Virus record (IMG/VR): IMGVR_UViG_3300031957_002075 | Location: 1 to 20,201 of that record | Source: a virus | DNA length: 20,201 nt | Direction: 5' to 3' (one strand) | Shown here: one piece after another, positions 14,607 to 20,201 of the stretch | Layout of the letters: each line of letters begins with the position of its first letter | Position numbering within the stretch: the first letter of the stretch is position 1 | Translations under genes and position numbers: made by a program | The notes under the pieces: generated by a model | Database searches by the model: none | What the model saw: only the letters and a program-made list of their open reading frames with translations | What the model was told of the DNA's origin: nothing

Positions 14607-15260
14607 ATGTTAATAGGCATAGTAGGTTTAATAAGTTCTGGTAAGGACACAGTCGCAGAAAGACTAGTACAAGAACATAATTTCAAAAAAGATTCATTCG
14701 CAAAAAGTTTAAAAGATGCAGTAAGTTCTATGTTCAATTGGGACAGAGAAATGCTGGAAGGCAAGACAGCCGAAAGCAGAGAATGGAGAGAACGGCCTGA
14801 TGCTTTTTGGAGTAAAAGATTTAATAAAGATGTAACACCTCGTTGGGTGCTACAACACTTTGGCACAGAAGTAATGCGTCAGAATATGCATGATGGCATA
14901 TGGATTGACAGTTGCATGGCCAGATACAAGGGTGAACCAACGGTGATATCAGATACAAGATTTGAAAATGAAATCAAGATGATCAAGGAATCCGGAGGCA
15001 ACATTATACTTGTAAAAAGAGGACAAGATCCTGATTGGTTTACAAGCTATGTTGAAGGTAATATCAAACCCTCGGGCATTCACTCTTCGGAATATGCATG
15101 GGCAAAATCAGAGTTTGATTATGTTATCAAGAACGACGGAACACTGGAAGAATTACACCAACAAGTTGACGATCTAATCGTCAGCAACAAGATCACCAAT
15201 ACGCCATCCAAGTCTACGGACACTGCCCAACCGTTGGCAATTGGCGCAAACAGTTTTTAG
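14607..15260 (+). CDS. gp1: Deoxynucleoside monophosphate kinase gp1
   Basis: 217 residues (T4 gp1: 241). Walker A loop 'GLISSGKDT' at residues 7-15 (Gly12-Lys13-Asp14-Thr15) opens the protein, with 'RWVLQHFGTEVMRQ' and 'WIDSCMARY' in the middle and 'ISDTRFENEIKMIKESGG' as the typical later block. The T4 enzyme phosphorylates dTMP, dGMP and hydroxymethyl-dCMP for DNA synthesis in the cytoplasm. The gene is preceded by a good sigma70-type promoter rather than a late box, fitting an early role. The last ~28 residues are low-complexity and lie opposite the 3' end of the minus-strand HNH-like gene, an 87-base antisense overlap. Start ATG 14607 is set by the Walker A position and promoter. Confidence 0.93.
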   Translation: MLIGIVGLISSGKDTVAERLVQEHNFKKDSFAKSLKDAVSSMFNWDREMLEGKTAESREWRERPDAFWSKRFNKDVTPRWVLQHFGTEVMRQNMHDGIWIDSCMARYKGEPTVISDTRFENEIKMIKESGGNIILVKRGQDPDWFTSYVEGNIKPSGIHSSEYAWAKSEFDYVIKNDGTLEELHQQVDDLIVSNKITNTPSKSTDTAQPLAIGANSF

Positions 15261-15533
15261 ATTAGTAGTCGCGGTATTCCTCATACTCCCATCCACAAAG
15301 AACACATCCAGTTGAGATTGTTTCTGTGCCCTGAACCCACACAGCTCACACTTCTTATGTTTCTTGTATCCGGATCTCTGCAGGGCCGTGATTCCTCCAA
15401 CTTTCTTGCCAGCTTTCTTTCTGTTGCAGGTGTCACACAGGCTACGCCAGTAGATCTTTGTTCCTTTCCTGTAAGCATAGGCACGAGGCTTTGCCTTGCA
15501 CTCCTTACACAACGGTCTGTCCTTGTATGCCAT
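15174..15533 (-). CDS. Zinc-binding HNH-like protein, catalytic His apparently lost
   Basis: 119 residues from ATG 15533, the start set by a late box five bases upstream; an in-frame ATG at 15575 would lie upstream of the predicted mRNA start. Four CxxC pairs are visible: Cys9/12, 33/36, 62/65, 96/99. The last two pairs frame 'LDVFFVDGSMRNTATTNLKT' then 'VCANCQ', which has the layout of the zinc-containing HNH fold (usually '-VHHIDG-N-NL--LC--CH'). Here the paired His are Phe-Phe (residues 78-79) and the terminal CH is CQ, so nuclease activity is doubtful. The first pairs look like an added zinc ribbon. It may be a DNA-binding or structural protein derived from an HNH endonuclease. It converges on gp1 with an 87-base overlap. 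Confidence 0.7.
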   Translation of the reverse strand: MAYKDRPLCKECKAKPRAYAYRKGTKIYWRSLCDTCNRKKAGKKVGGITALQRSGYKKHKKCELCGFRAQKQSQLDVFFVDGSMRNTATTNLKTVCANCQRLGSVRRLGWRIGDLVADD

Positions 15534-15538
15534 ACACT

Positions 15539-15546
15539 TATTTAAG
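15539..15546 (-). promoter_or_regulatory. Late promoter box (CTTAAATA, minus strand) for the HNH-like gene
   Basis: CTTAAATA on the minus strand, exactly five bases before the ATG at 15533, predicting a leaderless message. A perfect 12-base palindrome GCCTATATAGGC (15549-15560) lies just upstream. Confidence 0.6.
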
Positions 15547-15548
15547 TC

Positions 15549-15560
15549 GCCTATATAGGC
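15549..15560. other. Perfect 12-base palindrome GCCTATATAGGC
   Basis: Located two bases upstream of the minus-strand late box and about 40 bases upstream of the gp18 box, between two divergent late genes. It could be a protein-binding site or chance; no second copy was noticed. Confidence 0.4.
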
Positions 15561-15601
15561 ACCAGAAAATAGCAAGTTATATCGTAAAAACCATATGATT
15601 G

Positions 15602-15609
15602 AATAAATA
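15602..15609 (+). promoter_or_regulatory. Late promoter box (AATAAATA) for gp18
   Basis: AATAAATA; predicted start about 15615, leader of about 33 bases with strong Shine-Dalgarno AAGGAG ahead of the ATG at 15648. Unlike its neighbours this transcript has a conventional leader. Confidence 0.7.
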
Positions 15610-15647
15610 ACTCTGTATACGTTAAACTTGCAAGGAGAAAACGAAAA

Positions 15648-18600
15648 ATGGCTTTAACATCACCAGGAGTAGAAGTTTCAGTAATAAACGAGAGCTTTTA
15701 TGTACCATCAGATGCGGGTACAACACCACTATTCATAGTAGCATCAGCACAAGACAAGACAAACGGAGCGGGTGACGGAACAGCGACTGGAACAACAGTT
15801 GCCGGCGCCAACACTGCTTACTTGATCTCATCACAAAGAGAATTAACAGAGACTTTCGGGGATCCGAGTTTCTACACTGACACTTCAGGAAATTCATTAC
15901 AAGGGTATGAGTTGAACGAATACGGTCTACAAGCGGCTTACTCATTCTTGGGTGTGGCCAACAGAGCTTACGTTCTAAGAGCAAACATTGACACTGGCGA
16001 ATTACTAGGCAGTGCAACGGCTCCTACAGCAGACCCAACAGACGGAACATACTGGTTTGACCTTGCATCAACTAGCTATGGTTTATTTGAATGGTCTCAA
16101 ACTAATCAAACGTTTACAGCAATTACTCCAATCTTGATCACACTAGTTGGTGAATTAGTTGGCGGTGTTTCCACTGGTGCACCACTGACTTCTATTGGAC
16201 AAGTTGGATCATACGCAATCAACACAACACACGTTTCAAACAAGATCTTCAAGAAGACAGCAAGTAACACTTGGGTACAGGTTGGATCACAAACTTGGCA
16301 CACTTCATTACCGGTGGTATCAGTTGCATCAGGAACAACAGTTACGAATGGTCACAACATGATAATGAACGGTGTAACTGTCACTGTATCAGGAACAACT
16401 TTAACTGCGGTTGCATCAGCGATCGGTTCTAACGTGACCAACGTTACAGCTTCTATTAACTCAGTAACAGGTAACCTAGATATATTCCACAACGGTCTAG
16501 CACTAGGTGACTCAGCAGGAGGAACAGGGACAATCAGATTTGACGAAGGCACAGGCTTACTAGCTAGCCTAGGAATCACAGCAGGTGTTAAAAATGGTGT
16601 TCAATTCCTACAAGCGGCACACACTTCAAGACCCACTTGGAAAACTGCAGACGAAGACAGGCCCGATGGTTCTGTTTGGTTCAAGACTACATCGGCTAAT
16701 GCAGGTGCTAACATTATTGCAAAACTTTACGCTTCGGATAGTGCAAGTTTCTCAACAATAGCGGCCCCATTACATGATGATCACAGCACGGCAATCTTCA
16801 AATTAGACCCTTCGACAGGTGGAACATCATTAGCAACAGGAACTTTATACACACAATTCAACATCACTGAACAGAGCATAACGGCGGCTGACTCGGCTGA
16901 CACTACTCCTAACGTTGGTGACTTCCAACTATTCAGATACGAAGGCGGCCAAACTACTGTTACAAGTTTATTGACTAGTCCGAGTTTCACAAGTTCAGAA
17001 ACTTTCTCAATCAAAGAGACAAGAAAAAATCAAGATGGTTTCAGTACAGCAGTTACAGTTACACTGGGCGGAACAGGTGCCGATGATTTTGTTGCGGCAG
17101 TCAATGCTAAAGTTAACGCTTCAGCATCAGCTACATCAACTACTGAACTGATAAATGTCAGAGCTAGTAAATTAACAACTGGCGAGATCGTGCTTACACA
17201 CGTACTGGGCGGTGACATCAGAATGGTAGACACAAGCGGTACTCCATTAGCAGATGCTGGTTTTAGTACAACGACAGCACATGAATATGGATCGTACACG
17301 GCAAACAGTTCAACACTGATTGACAACTTGTACAAGGTTCCGACTGGAGAGACTATTGACTCATCGGCCAACAATGCATTGTTGATTTCGAACTGGAAGA
17401 GATTGAGCTACACAGCTTCACTTTCTGCTCCAAGCAACGAGCCAGCTGACGGAACACTATGGTATGACACTAGCCTCGAAGCAGACATCATGGCACACAA
17501 CGGCACAACTTGGGTTGGTTATGCGACTGCATACTCAACTACAGATCCAAATGGTCCACAGTTTAGTGCAACAGCACCGACTACACAGTCAGATGGTACT
17601 GCACTTGTGACGAACGACCTATGGATTGACACAAGTGATTTGGAAAACTATCCAAAACTTTACAAATATAACACAGCGGCTTCGATCAGTTCGAGCAACA
17701 CAGCCAACCAGGTAGCAGTTACTACAACAGGTGCGGCATGGGTGCTAGTTGACAAAGCTGACCAAACAACAGAAGACGGTATAGTTTTTGCAGATGCGAG
17801 ATTCCACACAACGACTGACAAAGTGGCGGGAACATCAACAGCGGCAGGAGTACCTTCAACAATCAAGAACTTGTTGAGTGATGGTTTCCTAGACCCGGAT
17901 GCGCCAGATCCAACTTTATTCCCACAAGGTATATTGCTTTGGAACACTAGACGTTCAGGTTACAATGTTAAAGAATACAAAAACAGTTACATCACAACCA
18001 CGAAGTATCCAGGGTCTGGATCAGCAGGGTTGGGTAACATCAGAGCAAACAATGAATCTGTTGCAACTTACTACCCAGACAGATGGGTTCTTAAGTCAAG
18101 CAACAACGCAGACGGTTCTGGATCTTTCGGAAGGAAAGCACAGAGAAAAGTCATCGTTGAGCAACTGAAATCAGAGATCGACACCAACCAAGCAATCAGA
18201 GAAGACCAAAGAGGCTTCAATGTTATTGCTGTACCTGGTTACCCTGAACTGATCTCAAACATGATCAACTTGAACACAGACAGGAACAACACAGCGTTTA
18301 TAATTGGAGATACGCCTTTGAGATTAGATGGAACATCAACAGCAATCCAGAACTGGGCCAACAACACGGCAGGTGCACTGGACAACGGTGAAGACGGTCT
18401 AATAAGTGCAAGTGATTACTTGGGTGTGTTTTATCCATCTGGATTAACAACAGACAACACAGGTAAATCGATTGTGGTTCCGGCATCACACATGATGATG
18501 AGGACACTGGCAAACAACGATAACATCGCTTTCCCATGGTTCGCACCATCGGGAACGAGAAGAGGTGTCGTTGACAATGCCACAGCAGTTGGTTACATCG

Positions 18601-19076
18601 ACTCAGCGTCTGGAGAATTCCAAACAATATCTGTGACGGAGTCAGTGAGAGATTCAATGCATGAAGTCAAGATTAACCCGATCACTTTCTTTGCAGGAGC
18701 AGGCATAGTTAACTTTGGTAATTTAACCAAAACATCGGCAAGTTCAGCATTGGATAGGATCAACGTTGCAAGGTTGGCAGTGTATCTAAGAACACAACTA
18801 GATGCTATTGCTAAACCGTTCATATTCGAACCAAATGATGAACTGACAAGGAACGAGATCAAAGGTGCGGTCGAATCATTCTTGTTGGAACTGGTCGGAC
18901 AGAGAGCATTGTTTGACTTCTTGGTAGTTTGTGATGACACAAACAACACATCTACTAGAATAGATAGAAATGAACTGTACGTAGATATAGCAATTGAGCC
19001 GATCAAATCAGTTGAATTTATTTACATACCGTTGAGGATTAAAAACACAGGAGAAATTGCAAAATTAGGAAGCTAA
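15648..19076 (+). CDS. gp18: Tail sheath protein gp18, expanded
   Basis: 1142 residues against 659 in T4. The N-terminus 'MALTSPGVEVSVINESFYVP' and 'LISSQRELTETFGDPSFYTD' to 'YSFLGVANRAYVLRANID' (residues 1-122) and the C-terminal ~400 residues ('LLWNTRRSGYNVKEYKNSYI', 'RIDRNELYVDIAIEPIKSVE', ending 'IPLRIKNTGEIAKLGS') are the sheath core. That core polymerises around the tail tube and contracts at infection. Between them, residues about 125-704, lies a large insert made of five copies of a D-G-x-(L/Y/V)-W-x-(D/K)-T module and at least one block resembling the IN-type motif of hook/filament-cap proteins. These inserts probably project from the sheath surface. Conventional leader with AAGGAG; gp19 follows directly. 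Confidence 0.95.
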   Translation: MALTSPGVEVSVINESFYVPSDAGTTPLFIVASAQDKTNGAGDGTATGTTVAGANTAYLISSQRELTETFGDPSFYTDTSGNSLQGYELNEYGLQAAYSFLGVANRAYVLRANIDTGELLGSATAPTADPTDGTYWFDLASTSYGLFEWSQTNQTFTAITPILITLVGELVGGVSTGAPLTSIGQVGSYAINTTHVSNKIFKKTASNTWVQVGSQTWHTSLPVVSVASGTTVTNGHNMIMNGVTVTVSGTTLTAVASAIGSNVTNVTASINSVTGNLDIFHNGLALGDSAGGTGTIRFDEGTGLLASLGITAGVKNGVQFLQAAHTSRPTWKTADEDRPDGSVWFKTTSANAGANIIAKLYASDSASFSTIAAPLHDDHSTAIFKLDPSTGGTSLATGTLYTQFNITEQSITAADSADTTPNVGDFQLFRYEGGQTTVTSLLTSPSFTSSETFSIKETRKNQDGFSTAVTVTLGGTGADDFVAAVNAKVNASASATSTTELINVRASKLTTGEIVLTHVLGGDIRMVDTSGTPLADAGFSTTTAHEYGSYTANSSTLIDNLYKVPTGETIDSSANNALLISNWKRLSYTASLSAPSNEPADGTLWYDTSLEADIMAHNGTTWVGYATAYSTTDPNGPQFSATAPTTQSDGTALVTNDLWIDTSDLENYPKLYKYNTAASISSSNTANQVAVTTTGAAWVLVDKADQTTEDGIVFADARFHTTTDKVAGTSTAAGVPSTIKNLLSDGFLDPDAPDPTLFPQGILLWNTRRSGYNVKEYKNSYITTTKYPGSGSAGLGNIRANNESVATYYPDRWVLKSSNNADGSGSFGRKAQRKVIVEQLKSEIDTNQAIREDQRGFNVIAVPGYPELISNMINLNTDRNNTAFIIGDTPLRLDGTSTAIQNWANNTAGALDNGEDGLISASDYLGVFYPSGLTTDNTGKSIVVPASHMMMRTLANNDNIAFPWFAPSGTRRGVVDNATAVGYIDSASGEFQTISVTESVRDSMHEVKINPITFFAGAGIVNFGNLTKTSASSALDRINVARLAVYLRTQLDAIAKPFIFEPNDELTRNEIKGAVESFLLELVGQRALFDFLVVCDDTNNTSTRIDRNELYVDIAIEPIKSVEFIYIPLRIKNTGEIAKLGS
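16020..17760 (+). repeat. Diverged beta-module repeats inside gp18
   Basis: Five copies, approximate limits: 16020-16131 ('DGTYWFDLASTSYGLFEW'), 16190-16302 ('GSYAINTTHVSNKIFKK'), 16632-16770 ('DGSVWFKTTSANAGAN'), 17420-17526 ('DGTLWYDTSLEADIMAHNG') and 17568-17760 ('NDLWIDTSDLENYPKLYKYN'). The pattern is G-x-x-W/Y-x-(D/N/K)-T, then Y/F/A-x-x-x, then W. They are repeated in protein, not in DNA sequence. Confidence 0.75.
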
Positions 19077-19081
19077 TTTTC

Positions 19082-19089
19082 GATAAATA
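19082..19089 (+). promoter_or_regulatory. Late promoter box (GATAAATA) for gp19
   Basis: GATAAATA; predicted start about 19095, five bases before the ATG at 19100. The Shine-Dalgarno AGGAG (19089-19093) lies upstream of that start, so it would serve only read-through transcripts from gp18. Confidence 0.6.
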
Positions 19090-19099
19090 GGAGAAACAA

Positions 19100-19726
19100 A
19101 TGGCAATATCAACATTATCAAAATTTACAGTACCTTTAAGCAACGATCAAAGTTCAGCATCACAAGGTCTGTTGATGCCAAAACTCCAGTATCGTTTCAG
19201 ATTGGTCCTGGAAAATTTTGGAGTATCAACACCAAGATCAGAACTAACAAAACAAGTAATGGACGTGACAAGACCCAGCTTGACTTTTGACACAGTGACA
19301 CTAGATGTGTACAACTCAAAAGTATACATGGCAGGTAAACACACTTGGGAACCTATCACAATCAATCTAAGAGATGACGTCAACAACTCGGTTAGCAAAC
19401 TGGTCGGTGAACAGATACAGAAACAGTTTGATTTCTTCGAACAGTCAAGTGCGGCATCAGGTATTGATTACAAATTCACAGGTAGAATTGAAATGCTAGA
19501 CGGTGGTAACGGATCAAGTGCTCCAAACGTTCTAGAGACATGGGAACTTTACGGTGCTTATATTGAAAACGTTAACTACAACACACTGGCCTACAACCTT
19601 TCGGAACCAGTGACTATCACACTGTCTATGAGATACGACAATGCGGTACAGACACCACAGGGTACAGGAATCGGAACAGCAGTGGCTAGAACGATCGGTA
19701 CACTTTCAACAGGTGGTGGACAGTAA
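19100..19726 (+). CDS. gp19: Tail tube protein gp19
   Basis: 208 residues (T4: 163). It forms the rigid inner tube through which DNA passes. 'MPKLQYRFRLVLENFG' (about residues 24-39) and 'HTWEPITINLRDDVNNSVSK' (about 78-97) are typical of the T4 gp19 family, as is 'LYGAYIENVNYNTLAY' with 'VTITLSMRYDNAV' near the C-terminus. The C-terminal ~20 residues are a Gly/Thr-rich tail. The gene directly follows gp18 (23-base gap) with a Shine-Dalgarno AGGAG and a late box, and ends at a strong terminator. Confidence 0.96.
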   Translation: MAISTLSKFTVPLSNDQSSASQGLLMPKLQYRFRLVLENFGVSTPRSELTKQVMDVTRPSLTFDTVTLDVYNSKVYMAGKHTWEPITINLRDDVNNSVSKLVGEQIQKQFDFFEQSSAASGIDYKFTGRIEMLDGGNGSSAPNVLETWELYGAYIENVNYNTLAYNLSEPVTITLSMRYDNAVQTPQGTGIGTAVARTIGTLSTGGGQ

Positions 19727-19759
19727 TAAACAAAATTAGACTTAGCATTTAATACACTG

Positions 19760-19785
19760 AAAGCGTCTTTATAGGCGCTTTTTTT
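19760..19785 (+). terminator. Terminator after gp19
   Basis: Eight-pair stem AAAGCGTC / GGCGCTTT (one T-G pair), TTTATA loop, T7 tract; the next promoter box begins six bases later. Confidence 0.9.
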
Positions 19786-19790
19786 GTGAC

Positions 19791-19798
19791 TATAAATA
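19791..19798 (+). promoter_or_regulatory. Consensus T4 late promoter box TATAAATA
   Basis: Exact match to the T4 late consensus. Five bases separate it from the ATG at 19804, so the predicted first transcribed base is the A of ATG. Confidence 0.8.
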
Positions 19799-19803
19799 AC
19801 AGT

Positions 19804-20201
19804 ATGCCAAGCATTAACAATTTCTTAAAAGGTTTCCAAGATGGTCTTCCAGGGATGAAGGACTATCGACACGCATCTAGACTGTACCTCGATAACAATT
19901 ACCAGTTGATGCCAAAACAGAAGTTTCTGTTTCACGTGGTATTCGATCTCGATGACTCCATAGCATTTGAAAAATTTAACCCCAGCGAGAGAGCCCAACT
20001 CAACATGTTGGTCAAGGCGTGTGACCTACCCAAGTACAACATGAGTATGGAAGAAAAGGTACAGTACAACAAGAAGATGTACACGGCCACGAGGATCGCA
20101 TACGAGCCGATCAACATCACATTCCACGATGACCATGCAGACACTGTCAACGCATTCTGGAAGAAATACTACGAGTACCACATAGCCGACTCCGTGTCCA
20201 T
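19804..20201 (+). CDS. Second tail-tube-fold virion protein (3' end outside window)
   Basis: 132 residues are visible and the frame runs off the right edge. It begins 'MPSINNFLKGFQDGLPGMKD'. The segment 'YEPINITFHDDHADTVNAFW' aligns with gp19's 'WEPITINLRDDVNNSVSK', supporting the same tube-type fold; 'FLFHVVFDLDD' matches the gp19 'YRFRLVLENFG' strand. Similar proteins sit beside gp19 in marine T4-likes, where I know them only as structural or tail-tube-like proteins. It has an exact consensus late promoter and no Shine-Dalgarno, so a leaderless start. It may cap the tube or act at its ends. Confidence 0.85.
   Translation, partial: MPSINNFLKGFQDGLPGMKDYRHASRLYLDNNYQLMPKQKFLFHVVFDLDDSIAFEKFNPSERAQLNMLVKACDLPKYNMSMEEKVQYNKKMYTATRIAYEPINITFHDDHADTVNAFWKKYYEYHIADSVS

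Noticed and set aside
15572-15631. Seven-base inverted repeat GCAAGTT / AACTTGC flanking the gp18 promoter
   Set aside because: The arms are 46 bases apart and only one lies in the predicted transcript; likely chance.
1-20201. tRNA genes, CRISPR arrays, insertion sequences, integrase or attachment sites
   Set aside because: I looked for cloverleaf-like arms, regularly spaced short repeats, transposase motifs and terminal inverted repeats, and saw none. The only regular repeats are in-frame protein repeats.

Overview
The window looks like a piece of the virion-structure region of a T4-like contractile-tailed myovirus, most similar in protein style to marine cyanophage/pelagiphage relatives of T4. 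The basis is recognition of homologues of T4 gp22 (partial), gp23, gp15, gp14, gp13, gp1, gp18 and gp19, plus a second tail-tube-fold protein cut by the right edge. The neck proteins gp13 and gp14, and the tail-completion protein gp15, have the long marine-type forms rather than the enteric T4 forms. No photosynthesis gene or other host-specific marker is present, so the host (cyanobacterium, SAR11 or another marine bacterium) cannot be fixed. No assignment was checked against a database.

Layout: (1) 1-1567, head genes: the end of the scaffold gp22, then the major capsid gp23 with a strong terminator. (2) 1651-2718, accessory insert: a PAPS-type sulfotransferase and a small two-helix membrane protein whose leader RNA is unusually structured. 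(3) 2719-2934, a 216-base non-coding stretch with a terminator, a possible small RNA and a GC-rich hairpin. (4) 2935-10439, adhesion/fibre operons: two small proteins and three repeat-rich fibre-type proteins of 329, 1108 and 783 residues; the last has ten tandem repeats of about 40 residues. (5) 10499-13557, minus strand: Nudix hydrolase, gp15 and gp14. (6) 13601-15260, plus strand: gp13, a 60-residue protein and the gp1 dNMP kinase. The kinase converges on, and overlaps antisense with, a minus-strand HNH-like zinc protein. (7) 15648-20201, an expanded tail sheath gp18 (1142 residues), the tail tube gp19 and the second tube-like gene. There is no gene-free stretch longer than 300 bases.

Regulation is legible. 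Almost every structural transcription unit is preceded by a TATAAATA-like box, matching the T4 late promoter. In at least four cases the box is followed by exactly five bases and then the start codon, so the predicted transcription start falls on the first base of the gene (leaderless mRNA). The two nucleotide-metabolism genes (Nudix, dNMP kinase) instead have good sigma70-type -35/-10 promoters, again placed so the message would start at or within one base of the ATG. Thus early-type metabolic genes appear embedded in a late structural region with their own control.

Together the genes supply capsid assembly (gp22, gp23), neck and tail completion (gp13, gp14, gp15), the contractile tail (gp18, gp19) and host-contact fibres. 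Accessory genes probably serve nucleotide supply or clean-up (gp1, Nudix) and surface modification (sulfotransferase).
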